Positions 35,832-45,369 of a DNA stretch of 64,000 nucleotides are shown here, piece by piece. The number at the start of each line of letters is the position of its first letter. Position 1 is the stretch's first letter. Source of the stretch: Salinisphaera orenii subsp. halophila YIM 95161 (lineage in GTDB: Bacteria > Pseudomonadota > Gammaproteobacteria > Nevskiales > Salinisphaeraceae); NCBI RefSeq assembly GCF_003732545.1, contig NZ_AYKF01000121.1:45987-109986 (forward strand), read 5' to 3'. The notes below the pieces were generated by a model, which was given only the letters and a program-made list of their open reading frames with translations, searched no databases and was not told the origin of the DNA. A program made the position numbers and the translations under genes.

Positions 35832-36409
35832 AGCAAAAACCCGCGGGCCGGCTCGAGCCGCTCCAACGCAGATCGCCCGTCCTCGACCGGGCGGCCGCCG
35901 CGGCCAGCCGCTCGCATCGCCGAATCCGAGACCGACCATCCGCCGCCAGGCCGATCGCCGCCCCGGCCTCGCGAGCCGGGGCACCGCCGGCCCGACAGGT
36001 CAGCTCGGCCGGACAGCGGTCGCGGGCCGCTCTGGCGCTTTCACCGGCCGGATAGCGGGACAGCACAAGACTCCGGTCGCCTTCAACGCCGCCGGTCATG
36101 CAAGAGACTCGGCCGGCACCCACCGCGCGACATGTTGCGGCCCGCCGTGCGCGTCGGGTCGCGAGCCGACGGGCACCCGTGGCCAATCGATAAACGGTCG
36201 GCCACCAATCCGGGCGGGTCGAACCTGCCACATGATCAGGTCGACGCTGCTCCGATGGACGCGGCATATACGCCATGCGCCCGTTCGCGTTCTCAACCCC
36301 GGCTTTCGTTCAGGGTTCATACCGGATCGGTGTCACGCCCCTCGCGGCTGGCCTTGCCGCCCGCAACCACCACCAACGGCCACGCCGCGGTTCCGGGCAC
36401 GGGCCGCAC
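35832..36409. other. Intergenic gap with hairpin, no gene
   Basis: No credible gene in 578 bp between the convergent cbpM and acyl-CoA synthetase genes. A perfect 8-bp inverted repeat with a 7-nt loop (35960-35967 and 35975-35982) may terminate transcription. Nothing else recognised. Confidence 0.4.
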
Positions 36410-38095
36410 CTAGACCGGCGCGAGCCCGAGTTCCTCGATCATCTGCTCGCGTATCCGGTATTTCTGCACCTTGCCGGTCACCGTCAGCGGGAAGCCGTCC
36501 ACGAAGCGGATGTAGCGCGGGATCTTGAAGTGCGCGATCTCGCCGTCGCAGAAGGCGCGCAGGCCGGCCTCGTCCAGCGACTGGCCGGCGGCCAGCTGGA
36601 CCCAGGCGCAGAGTTCCTCGCCGTAGGTGGCGTCCGGCACGCCGACGATCTGGACGTCGACGATCGCCGGGTGGCCGTAGAGGAATTCCTCGATCTCGCG
36701 CGGATAGAGGTTCTCGCCGCCGCGGATGACCATGTCCTTGAGCCGGCCGATGATGCGGCAGTAGCCGGCCTCGTCCATCACCGCCAGGTCGCCGGTGTGC
36801 ATCCAGCCGTTGCGGTCGATCGCCTCGCGCGTGCGTTCGCAGTCGTCCCAGTAGCCCCGCATGACGCTGTAGCCGCGGGTGCAGTACTCGCCCGGCTCGC
36901 CGCGGGGCACCGTCTCGCCGTCCAGATCGACGACCTTGATCTCCAGATGCGGGTGCACCCGGCCGACGGTGGCCACGCGCGCCTCCAGGGCGTCGTCCAC
37001 GGCGGTCTGGCAGCTCACCGGCGACGTCTCGGTCATGCCGTAGGCGATGGTGACCTCGTTCATGTGCATCTCGTCGATGACGCGCTGCATGACCGCCCGC
37101 GGACAGGGCGAGCCGGCCATGATGCCGGTGCGCAGGCTCGACAGGTCGTAATCGGCGAAATCCGGACGCTCCATTTCCGCGATGAACATCGTCGGCACGC
37201 CGTAGAGCGCGGTACAGCCCTCGGCGGCCACCGCGTCGAGCGTCGCCGCCGTTTCGAACGAGGCCGCCGGATACACCACGGCGGCGCCGTGGGTGAGCGC
37301 GGCCAGATTGCCCATCACCATGCCGAAGCAGTGATACAGCGGCACCGGCACGGCGATGCGATCGGTCTCGGTCGCGCCGATGCCCGCGCCCACCAGATAG
37401 CCGTTGTTGAGGATGTTGTGGTGGGTCAGCGTCGCGCCCTTGGGCCGGCCCGTGGTCCCGCTGGTGAACTGGATGTTGATCGGATCGCGCGGGTTGAGCT
37501 CGGCCGCGCGGCTGTCGACCCGGGCGCGCAGCGAGTCGGTGGCCTGCTCCGCCAGGGCGTCGAAGTTGAACATGCCGGGGGTCGGCGTGTCGCCCAGCCG
37601 GATCACCGTGCGCAGCTCCGGCAGGCGCCGGCTGATCAGCCGGCCGGGCGCGCACTCCTCGAGTTCCGGGGCCAGGGTCTGCAGCATCTCGATGTAATTG
37701 CTGCTGGCGTGCTGCGGCATCACCACGAGGGCGCGGCAGCCGACCTTGTTGAGCGCGTACTCGACCTCGGCCCGCCGATAGGCCGGGTTGAGGTTGACCA
37801 GGATCAGTCCAAGCTTGGCGCTGGCGTACTGGGTGATCATCCACTCGGCACAGTTGTGCGCCCAGATCCCGATGCGCTCGCCCGGTGCCAGCCCCAGCGC
37901 CAGGAACGCCGCGGCATAGGTGTCGACACGCGCCTTGAGCTCGGCGTAATTCCAGCGGATGTCCTGATGCCGGCTCACCAGCGCCGGCCGGTCCGGCCAG
38001 CATGCGGCCACCCGGTCGAACGCCTGGCCGATGGTCTCGTCGAGCAGCGGCGGCTCCGCCGCGCCCTCGGCCACGCTGAGTGCTGGCCCGGTCAT
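36410..38095 (-). CDS. Medium-chain acyl-CoA synthetase (AMP-forming, ACSF2-like)
   Basis: A 561-residue ANL-superfamily ligase. Motifs are the P-loop-like [27 protein letters not shown], the hinge [21 protein letters not shown], and the catalytic Lys in TVTGKVQKY. The hinge region [15 protein letters not shown] is typical of ACSF2/AtuH-type medium-chain and branched acyl-CoA ligases. It forms acyl-CoA from a free acid via an acyl-adenylate in the cytoplasm. A strong GGGAGGAG precedes the ATG at 38095. It stands alone, so the acid is not specified by neighbours. Confidence 0.92.
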   Translation of the reverse strand: MTGPALSVAEGAAEPPLLDETIGQAFDRVAACWPDRPALVSRHQDIRWNYAELKARVDTYAAAFLALGLAPGERIGIWAHNCAEWMITQYASAKLGLILVNLNPAYRRAEVEYALNKVGCRALVVMPQHASSNYIEMLQTLAPELEECAPGRLISRRLPELRTVIRLGDTPTPGMFNFDALAEQATDSLRARVDSRAAELNPRDPINIQFTSGTTGRPKGATLTHHNILNNGYLVGAGIGATETDRIAVPVPLYHCFGMVMGNLAALTHGAAVVYPAASFETAATLDAVAAEGCTALYGVPTMFIAEMERPDFADYDLSSLRTGIMAGSPCPRAVMQRVIDEMHMNEVTIAYGMTETSPVSCQTAVDDALEARVATVGRVHPHLEIKVVDLDGETVPRGEPGEYCTRGYSVMRGYWDDCERTREAIDRNGWMHTGDLAVMDEAGYCRIIGRLKDMVIRGGENLYPREIEEFLYGHPAIVDVQIVGVPDATYGEELCAWVQLAAGQSLDEAGLRAFCDGEIAHFKIPRYIRFVDGFPLTVTGKVQKYRIREQMIEELGLAPV

Positions 38096-38923
38096 GGTCT
38101 CCTCCCGGCATCCATCCGATGCCCGCGTGACGGCGTCCGTACAGCACCGTCATCTTTTTGTATTCCGTTCGATTACGCCCAACGGCCGTGGCGAACGCAA
38201 GTGCCGCCACCCTCGAGGCCGGAGAGCGCCGGACATACGCCGCCTGGCCGCACGAGTCCGGCAGCCGCCAGCGCCCGTGATTCAAGACCCGACGACCGCA
38301 ACGAGCGCACGCGGCGCCGGCGCCAAGACTTTGGTCGGAGAGCACCGTTCGGCCGGAGCGCACGCGCCGGCACCGGCCTACGGGAGCGGCCGCCGAAGCG
38401 CGGCCAACGGCATGGCGACAGCACAGCGCATGTGGGGGCGCGTGCGACGCGCGCCTCGACAACCACGGTCTTCGGGTCGCGACTTGTACACCGGGCAGGA
38501 CGCTGCCGTCCGAATTGGCGCGCCGGTCGCGCGTCGCCTATCGGCCGCAGCCGGAGAACGCGCCCGAGCGTGTAGAGAAGACGGGCCGGAGGCCGCGCGG
38601 GCCGCGTGATCGCCCACGGCGGCCGCGCAATCGGATCACGCAGATCACAATCCGACGCTCGCCGCCTGTGAGTGTTGAGCGCGACCCGCAGTCGCGCCGG
38701 AGAGCGTTTGCCTCGCAGGAGACCTGCCGGACGCGCCTGTCGACGTGCTGCACGCGTCCGCGGGATGCGGGAAGACGCATCAAACAGACGCCCGCCCCTT
38801 CCGACAGCGTCCGGATTCGCGTCCCGCAGCGTGCCGCGAATCAAGCCCGTAACGACTCGGGCCGACATCAGGCCCCCTGCGGGATCACGATGCGGGGCGT
38901 GTTCCCAGGGCCGTTTCGCGGGC
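38096..38923. other. 828-bp gap without a recognised gene
   Basis: The longest gene-free stretch. It lies between the start of the acyl-CoA synthetase gene and the stop of the malic enzyme gene, both leftward. Possible frames here have no conserved motifs and arginine-rich compositions typical of non-coding high-GC DNA. A TTTTTGTATT run at 38155-38164 is the only AT-rich patch and could belong to the synthetase promoter. Confidence 0.3.
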
Positions 38924-40615
38924 CTAGAACGCGGCCCGCCGGTAGCGCCGATAGCGCGGATACCAGAAGTTGCGCCGCACGCTTTCGCGCACGGCCTCCT
39001 CGCTCGAGGACAGCGCGACGCCGTCGATTTGGGCCTGACGGGCCACCGCGATCGCGATCGACTGGCTGAGTTCGCGCACGTCAGCCAGGCGCGGCAGCAG
39101 CGCGCCCTCGCCGTTGACGCCGAGCGGCGAGTTCTCGGCCAGCGCCCGGGACGCGGCCATCAGCATCGTGTCGGTGATCGCCTCGGCGCGGGCGGCGAGT
39201 GCGCCGAGACCGATGCCGGGAAAGATATAGGCGTTGTTGCACTGGGCGATCGGGACGCTGCGCCCGCCGATGGACACCGGATCGAAGGGACTGCCGGTGG
39301 CCACCAGCGCCGCGCCTTCGGTCCAGGCCAGAATCTCGGCCGGCGTGGCCTCGACCCGCGAGGTGGGGTTCGACAGCGGCAGCACGATCGGCGCGCTGCA
39401 GCGCGCGTGCATGGCCTGGATGACTTCCTTGGAGAACAGCCCGCGCTGGCCGGAGACACCGACGAGCACGCTCGGATGCGCGTTGTCGATCACGGTGCGC
39501 AGCGCGTCGCCGGCGAGATCGCCGGACCAGTCGGCCACCGCGGCGCGCGGCTGGGCCAGGCGCTGCTGGAAATCGGCGAGCCCCGCCATGTCGTCGGTGA
39601 TGAGGCCTTCGCGGTCGATCATCAGAATGCGGGCGCGTGCCTCGGCCTCGGACAGCCCCTGATCGGTCATCGCCACCACGATCTGTTCGGCGATGCCGCA
39701 GCCGGCCGAGCCGGCGCCCACGAACACGATCGTCTGGTCGCGCACGCGTTCGTTCTTGGCCTTGCAGGCCGCCAGCAGGGAGCCGACGCAGACCGCGGCG
39801 GTCCCCTGGATATCGTCGTTGAAGCAGCACAGCTGATCGCGATAGCGCTTGAGCAGCGGCATGGCATTGCGCTGGGCGAAGTCCTCGAACTGCAGCAGCA
39901 CGTCGGGCCAGCGCCGCTTGACCGCCTGCACGAACAGATCGACGAACTCGGCATACTCGGCGTCCGAGATCCGCTCGTGGCGCCAGCCCATGTACATCGG
40001 GTCGTCCAGCAGGTCCGGATTGTTGGTGCCCACGTCCAGCACGACCGGCAACGTGTAGGCGGGACTGATGCCGCCGCAGGCCGAATACAGCGACAGCTTG
40101 CCGATCGGGATGCCCATGCCGCCGATGCCCTGATCGCCCAGACCCAGGATGCGCTCGCCGTCGGTGACCACGATCACCTTGACGTTGGGCTTGGTGGCGC
40201 TGCGGATGATGTCGTCGATGCGGTGCCGGTCCGGGTAGGACACGAACAGGCCGCGGTGGTTGCGATAGATCTCCGAGAACTGCTCGCAGGCCTGACCCAC
40301 GGTCGGCGTGTAGATGATCGGCAGCATCTCCTCGAGGTGATCCTCGAGCAGGCGGAAGAACATGGTCTCGTTGTCGTCCTGGATGCCGCGCAGATAGATG
40401 TGCTTGTCGAGGTCGCTGTCGCAGGCGCTGTACTGGCGATAGGCGCGCTCGACCTGCTCCTCGATCGTCTCCACGTTCTTGGGCAGCAGCCCGATCAGAT
40501 TGAACGCCACGCGCTCGTCCTCGTCGAACGCGCTGCCCTTGTTCAGCAGCGGCATCTCCAGCAGCGTCGGGCCGGCGTAGGGGATGTAGAGGGGGCGTTT
40601 GGTGCTGTCGGTCAT
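38924..40615 (-). CDS. maeA: NAD-dependent malic enzyme
   Basis: A 563-residue malate dehydrogenase (oxaloacetate-decarboxylating) of the large SfcA/MaeA type. Seen are [14 protein letters not shown], the metal/substrate region [15 protein letters not shown], the FNDDIQGTA motif and the NAD site [16 protein letters not shown]. It yields pyruvate from malate and would supply pyruvate when TCA intermediates are abundant. ATG 40615 begins the conserved region; longer frames are not supported. Its ribosome site is weak. Confidence 0.95.
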   Translation of the reverse strand: MTDSTKRPLYIPYAGPTLLEMPLLNKGSAFDEDERVAFNLIGLLPKNVETIEEQVERAYRQYSACDSDLDKHIYLRGIQDDNETMFFRLLEDHLEEMLPIIYTPTVGQACEQFSEIYRNHRGLFVSYPDRHRIDDIIRSATKPNVKVIVVTDGERILGLGDQGIGGMGIPIGKLSLYSACGGISPAYTLPVVLDVGTNNPDLLDDPMYMGWRHERISDAEYAEFVDLFVQAVKRRWPDVLLQFEDFAQRNAMPLLKRYRDQLCCFNDDIQGTAAVCVGSLLAACKAKNERVRDQTIVFVGAGSAGCGIAEQIVVAMTDQGLSEAEARARILMIDREGLITDDMAGLADFQQRLAQPRAAVADWSGDLAGDALRTVIDNAHPSVLVGVSGQRGLFSKEVIQAMHARCSAPIVLPLSNPTSRVEATPAEILAWTEGAALVATGSPFDPVSIGGRSVPIAQCNNAYIFPGIGLGALAARAEAITDTMLMAASRALAENSPLGVNGEGALLPRLADVRELSQSIAIAVARQAQIDGVALSSSEEAVRESVRRNFWYPRYRRYRRAAF

Positions 40616-40726
40616 GGGGCGGCGTCTCGATCGATCGTTGCGGCCACAGGATACCCGGGCGCGGCAACGATGACCCGCGCCCCGGCTTCGTGCTATATAC
40701 GCGGATTGTCTCGCCCGGAGCTTGTC

Positions 40727-41116
40727 ATGGCCAATACAGTCAGCGCCCGCGAACTGGTCGCCCGCGCCGAGGCGCGGGTCACCACACTCACCCCCGCCGA
40801 GGTCGCCGAGCGACGCGGTCGCCCCGGAACACTGCTGGTGGATATCCGCGACGTGCGCGAACGCGCCCGCGAGGGCTACGTCCCCGGCGCCCTTCACGTC
40901 CCGCGCGGCATGCTCGAATTCTGGGTCGATCCGGACAGCCCCTACCACAAGCGCGAACTGGGCGAGGCGGAGGCGCTGATCCTCCATTGCAACAAGGGCT
41001 GGCGATCGGCGCTGGCCGCCGCAACCCTGCAGGACATGGGCCTGACGGACGTCGCGCACATGGACGGCGGCTTCGAGCGCTGGCGCGACGAAGGCTTCGA
41101 GGTCGCAGCCGAATGA
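40727..41116 (+). CDS. Single-domain rhodanese
   Basis: A 129-residue sulfurtransferase-fold protein. The active loop is HCNKGWRSA with the catalytic Cys, and the CH2A-like segment [26 protein letters not shown] is present. Single-domain rhodaneses move sulfane sulfur or act as regulators. GGAG lies 7 nt before the ATG. The quinone-oxidoreductase gene follows at 31 bp, probably in one operon. Confidence 0.9.
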   Translation: MANTVSARELVARAEARVTTLTPAEVAERRGRPGTLLVDIRDVRERAREGYVPGALHVPRGMLEFWVDPDSPYHKRELGEAEALILHCNKGWRSALAAATLQDMGLTDVAHMDGGFERWRDEGFEVAAE

Positions 41117-41147
41117 GGCCCGTGATGCTCGGCGGGCGGCCACGCGC

Positions 41148-42164
41148 ATGAAGGCCGTCGCCCACACCGTCATCCGCGACATCGACGATCCACGTTATCT
41201 CGAGGATCTGACGCTCGAGCCGCCGACGCTCGGCGCGCATGACCTGCGCGTGCGAGTCGAGGCGGTGGCGGTCAATCCGATCGATCTCAAGGTGCACGGA
41301 CGCCGACCGGCGAGCGCCGAGGCCCCGGTCATCCTGGGTTTCGACGCGGCCGGCGTGGTCGAATCCGTCGGCGCGGCAGTGGCCCGCTTCGGCGTCGGCG
41401 ACCCGGTGTTCTACGCCGGCAGCGTCGCCCGCAGCGGCTGCAACGCCGAACTGCACTGCGTGGACGAGCGGCTGGTGGGCCCGAAGCCGACCACGCTGGA
41501 TTTCGCCGACAGCGCGGCCCTGGCCCTGACGGGGCTGACCGCCTGGGAGCTGTTGTTCGACCTGATGGCGCTGGACGACGACGCCCACTCGCCGGCGGGC
41601 CCGGTGCTCGTGCTCGGCGGTGCCGGCGGCGTCGCCTCCATGGCCGTGCAGCTGCTGGCCGCCTTCACCGACCGCACCGTGATCGCGACCGCTTCGCAGC
41701 CCGACAGCGCCGAGCACGCCCGGGCGCTGGGCGCCCACCACGTCATCGACTATCGACAGGATTATCGCGACCAGCTCGCGGCGGCCGGCATCGACGACGT
41801 CGCGGCGATATTCTCCACGCATACCACCGCCTTCGCGTGGGAGAATTTCGCCCGCGTGATCCGCCCGTTCGGGCGGATCGGTTTCATCGACGATCCCGCC
41901 CCCCTGGACGTGAGTCTGCTCAAGGCGCGCAGCGTCGCACTCTACGGCGAGGGCATGTTCAATCGCAGCGTATTCGCCACCGACGACATGATCCGCCAGC
42001 ACGAGATCCTCACCCGCATCGCCCGTGGCATCGATGGCGGACGTCTCAACGCCACCACCGGCCAGCATTTCGGGACCATCAACGCCGCCAACCTGCGGGC
42101 CGCCCATCGCCACGTCGCGGCCGGCCACGCCCGCGGCAAGGCGGTACTCTCGGGTTTCGGCTGA
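41148..42164 (+). CDS. Zinc-independent alcohol dehydrogenase family / quinone oxidoreductase-like protein
   Basis: A 338-residue MDR-superfamily reductase. The N-terminal GroES-like domain has [12 protein letters not shown] and [15 protein letters not shown], the catalytic-zinc cysteine is missing, and the Rossmann motif is [16 protein letters not shown]. The length and motifs fit NADPH:quinone reductase or enoyl reductase members. Substrate not evident. It sits between the rhodanese gene and an anion permease gene, all rightward. Confidence 0.87.
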   Translation: MKAVAHTVIRDIDDPRYLEDLTLEPPTLGAHDLRVRVEAVAVNPIDLKVHGRRPASAEAPVILGFDAAGVVESVGAAVARFGVGDPVFYAGSVARSGCNAELHCVDERLVGPKPTTLDFADSAALALTGLTAWELLFDLMALDDDAHSPAGPVLVLGGAGGVASMAVQLLAAFTDRTVIATASQPDSAEHARALGAHHVIDYRQDYRDQLAAAGIDDVAAIFSTHTTAFAWENFARVIRPFGRIGFIDDPAPLDVSLLKARSVALYGEGMFNRSVFATDDMIRQHEILTRIARGIDGGRLNATTGQHFGTINAANLRAAHRHVAAGHARGKAVLSGFG

Positions 42165-42239
42165 CGTGCGGGGCCGCGTCCGACACAGGCCATCGCGGCG
42201 GCATCACCGGCCGCCCACCCCGAACCGACACGCGATCGC

Positions 42240-44015
42240 ATGACGCTCGCAGCCGGCATCACGCTCGGCGTGCTGGTCGCCGTTCTCGGCACGCTCGCGG
42301 CCACGCGGCTGGCGGCCGATCTGGTGCTCATGGCCGGCCTCGTCACCCTGCTCGTGACCGGCGTGATCGATCCGGACCAGGCCTTCGCCGGCTTCTCGAA
42401 CCCGGGGGTGATCACCATCGGCGCGCTCTATATCGTGGTCGCCGGGCTGCGTGACACCGGTGCCACCCAGCTGCTGGTCGCCAACCTGCTGCGGCGGCCG
42501 CGCTCGATCGGTCACGCCCAGCGCCAGCTCATGCTGCCGACGACGTTCATGAGCGCCTTTCTCAACAACACCCCGGTGGTGGCCGCGCTGATACCGGTGA
42601 TCAACGACTGGGCGCGCAAGCACGAACTGCCGGTCTCGCGGCTGATGATGCCGCTGAGCTTCGCCGCGATTCTCGGCGGCACCTGCACCCTCATCGGTAC
42701 CAGCACCAACCTGCTGATCAATGCGCTGCTGATCGAGCGGGGGGTCAGTGACGGGCTGGGCATGTTCGAGCTCGCCTGGGTCGGGGTGCCGGTCGCGATC
42801 GCCGGCATCGTGTTCATCATAGCGACCAGCCGCTGGCTGCTGCCCAACCGCGACGCCGCCATCACCGAGCTGGAGAATCCGCGCGAGTACAGCGTGGAGA
42901 TGATGGTCGCCGCCGACGGCCCGCTGCCGGGCCAGACCATCGAACAGGCCGGACTGCGCCAGCTGCCGGGCATGTACCTGGCCGAGATCGAACGCGACGG
43001 CAACATCCTCGCGGCCGTGTCGCCGCGCCAGCCGCTGCAGGCCAACGACCGCCTGGTGTTCGTCGGCATCGTCGACTCGGTCGTTGACCTGCAGAAGATC
43101 CGCGGTCTGCTGCCGGCGACCCGCCAGATCTTCAAGCTTGACGCGCCGCGGCCCCAGCGCGTGCTCATCGAGGCCGTGGTCTCCGGCAGCTGTCCGCTGA
43201 TCGGGCGCACGATCCGGGCGAGCGGCTTTAGGACCCAGTACAACGCCGTGGTGCTCGCCGTGGCCCGCGACGGCGAGCGTCTGAACCGCAAGATCGGCGA
43301 CATCGAGCTGCGCCCGGGCGACACGCTGCTGCTGGAGGCGCGCCCCTCCTTCGTCCAGCAGCAGCGCCATTCCAAGGATTTCTTCCTCGTCAGCCAGATC
43401 GAGAACTCGAACCCGCCGGAACACCAGAAGGCCTATGCGGCGATCGGGGTGGTGGGCGTCGTCGTCGGCACGGTGGCGCTGGGATTGATCAGCATTCTGA
43501 AGGCCTCGCTGCTGGGCGCGGCCGCGATGCTGCTCATTCGCTGCACGACCCCCGACTCCGCCCGCCGCACACTCGACTGGTCGCTGCTGATCGCGATCAG
43601 CGCGGCCATCGGCATCGGCGCCGCGGTCGAGGACACGGGGCTGGCGCAGGGCTTCGCCCGGGCGCTGGTCAGCCTGGCGGGCCAGAACCCCTACGCGGTC
43701 ATGGCCTCGCTGTTCGTGACCACCGTCAGCATCAGCGCGGTCGTCACCAACAACGCGGCCGCCGTCATCATGTTCCCGATCGCGATCTCACTGGCCGGCG
43801 GTTTCGACGCCTCGGCCATGCCCTACGCAATCGTGGTGATCGTCGGCGCCTCGGCCAGCTTCCTCACACCGATCGGCTATCAGACGAACCTGATGGTCTA
43901 CGGGCCCGGCGGCTACCGGTTCACCGACTTCCTGCGGCTCGGCGCGCCGCTGACCGCCCTGGTCGGCGTGATGACCATCGCCATCGTCCCCTGGGTCTGG
44001 CCCTTGGGCGGATAG
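42240..44015 (+). CDS. SLC13-family permease with two TrkA-C (RCK) domains
   Basis: A 591-residue inner-membrane transporter of the divalent-anion:sodium symporter group. The two halves carry matched signature loops: NNTPVVA with GTSTNLLI in the first, and TNNAAAVIMFPI with PIGYQTNLMVYGPGGY in the second. Two cytoplasmic TrkA-C domains (about residues 205-290 and 300-385) lie between the halves, the arrangement seen in proteins annotated as sulfate/TRAP-like SLC13 permeases. Substrate could be sulfate or a dicarboxylate. The start ATG lies 75 bp after the preceding gene. Confidence 0.88.
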   Translation: MTLAAGITLGVLVAVLGTLAATRLAADLVLMAGLVTLLVTGVIDPDQAFAGFSNPGVITIGALYIVVAGLRDTGATQLLVANLLRRPRSIGHAQRQLMLPTTFMSAFLNNTPVVAALIPVINDWARKHELPVSRLMMPLSFAAILGGTCTLIGTSTNLLINALLIERGVSDGLGMFELAWVGVPVAIAGIVFIIATSRWLLPNRDAAITELENPREYSVEMMVAADGPLPGQTIEQAGLRQLPGMYLAEIERDGNILAAVSPRQPLQANDRLVFVGIVDSVVDLQKIRGLLPATRQIFKLDAPRPQRVLIEAVVSGSCPLIGRTIRASGFRTQYNAVVLAVARDGERLNRKIGDIELRPGDTLLLEARPSFVQQQRHSKDFFLVSQIENSNPPEHQKAYAAIGVVGVVVGTVALGLISILKASLLGAAAMLLIRCTTPDSARRTLDWSLLIAISAAIGIGAAVEDTGLAQGFARALVSLAGQNPYAVMASLFVTTVSISAVVTNNAAAVIMFPIAISLAGGFDASAMPYAIVVIVGASASFLTPIGYQTNLMVYGPGGYRFTDFLRLGAPLTALVGVMTIAIVPWVWPLGG

Positions 44016-44323
44016 CGCGACCGCGAGGGCCGGACGACGCGTCGCACGTCGTCCAGCGCGCACCGAGCCCGCTCACGGCCGATGGCGGCCACCGCCCGGC
44101 GCCACGCGCATGCCGCGGCCGCCGGGCCGAGTCGACATCTATGCATCCGATCATCACGGACCGCGACGGCGCAGGCGATCGCACGGCCCCGGGGCTCTCT
44201 GCCGGAGACGGCCGCGAGAGCACGCGCGTATCGGCCCGGGCTTTTGCACAGTGGCGCTTGACAAGCCTGTGGACGAATCGTGCACGAACGCGCCGAAGCC
44301 CGCCGATACGGCGTTCACAGCGC
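44016..44323. other. Intergenic region with DnaA-box-like 9-mer
   Basis: About 310 bp between convergent genes without a credible ORF. TGTGGACGA at 44268-44276 matches the reverse complement of the DnaA box consensus at 7 of 9 positions. No other motif recognised. Confidence 0.3.
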
Positions 44324-44344
44324 ACTGGTCACTCATTGACCAGT
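44324..44344. repeat. Perfect 8-bp inverted repeat at the 3' end of the Nudix gene
   Basis: ACTGGTCA and TGACCAGT are separated by CTCAT and span the Nudix stop codon (44333-44335). The dyad could be a weak terminator or a protein-binding site; it has no T-run. Confidence 0.5.
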
Positions 44345-44776
44345 CGGCTTCGAGGCCGGCGCCGTCGACACGAGCGCCGGAATGACGTGATCGCGCAACA
44401 AGGGCGCCAGGAACACGTCGGGCGCGCGATCCAGCCGCAGCCAGTGCAGTGATGCGATCTCGGCGTCGGGACGGGCGGCCGCGGCGTCGATACCGCGACC
44501 GTCGAAGACATGGGCGTGGATCGCGCGGCCCGCCTCGTTCGCGGCTGGGGCGTCAAACACGCCGAGCCGGCGTAGAGCCCGAGGCGAAAGCCGGCAGCCG
44601 ATCTCCTCCCGCACTTCGCGACAGGCCGCGGCGCGCGGCGTCTCACCGCGCTCGATCTTGCCACCCGGCAGCATGAAGGCAGCCGTTCCACGCTTGCGGA
44701 CCACCAGCAGCGCGCCGGCGCTGTCGAACAGGCAGACCGCCGCGATCCGAAACACCGTATCGATATCCGCAGTCAC
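44333..44776 (-). CDS. Nudix hydrolase
   Basis: A 147-residue Nudix enzyme with a complete Nudix box starting at GGKIERGE and continuing REVREEIG, the G-x5-E-x7-RE-V-x-EE-x-G pattern that binds Mg and cleaves nucleoside diphosphate derivatives. The start is a GTG at 44776. Substrate not deducible; sequence just before the box (FMLPGGK) suggests an ADP-ribose or NTP pyrophosphatase type. Confidence 0.9.
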   Translation of the reverse strand: MTADIDTVFRIAAVCLFDSAGALLVVRKRGTAAFMLPGGKIERGETPRAAACREVREEIGCRLSPRALRRLGVFDAPAANEAGRAIHAHVFDGRGIDAAAARPDAEIASLHWLRLDRAPDVFLAPLLRDHVIPALVSTAPASKPTGQ

Positions 44777-45369
44777 GCCGAACCCCGTGGCTCGGGTCGG
44801 TGCGCCCCGCCCCGCGGTTTTTCACACAGCCTCTGGGCAACCCTGTGGACAACCGGCCGGCAAAACCCGCCAATGCCCGTAACGACGGGGCGCGCAGGCG
44901 AACTGGTCACGATCTGTTCAGCGGTCGAGCCGCCGACGAATCCCGGCTGCGGCGACATCAAACCGGCGCACGGCCGATCGGATGACCCGCGGGCGCATAC
45001 AATGCCGAAAAGCCACGTCGCAGCCGCCACACGGCGGGTCATTGCGGGCCGGAGCGTGATGGCGCCCCGGCCGCACCGGCCCGCGCGCCAACGCGACCGG
45101 ACGAGCGGGATGGCATCCCCCGCGCAGCGCGCGCCAGGCGGGTTTCACGCCGGCAGGACGAGACGACTTTTCCGAAACCACCGGGCATCCCGTGCACAGA
45201 ACGCCGGGACAAACCTGTGGACAACCTCGGCATGAACGGCCTCGATGCCCGCCCCGCGGGCATTCCGATAGCGATCGAACAGAACTTGATCACGCCGGAA
45301 TGCCGGACCGACGCGCCGACGCGCCCGCGCGGCATCGGACCGCACGGGCGCGTCGACTCCCGCAACGAC
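44777..45369. other. Intergenic region with two strong DnaA-box-like 9-mers
   Basis: 593 bp with no credible gene. TGTGGACAA occurs at 44844-44852 and again at 45216-45224, each 8 of 9 to the reverse DnaA consensus and within a shared 12-mer CCTGTGGACAAC. A hairpin with 8-bp arms and a CCC loop (45243-45261) lies downstream of the MscS gene end. No AT-rich unwinding region or dnaA/dnaN genes are nearby, so a chromosomal origin is unlikely. Confidence 0.45.

Noticed and set aside
44268..45224. Chromosomal replication origin
   Set aside because: DnaA-box-like sites exist, but there are only three, widely spaced, without an AT-rich unwinding element or dnaA, dnaN, gidA or rpmH nearby.
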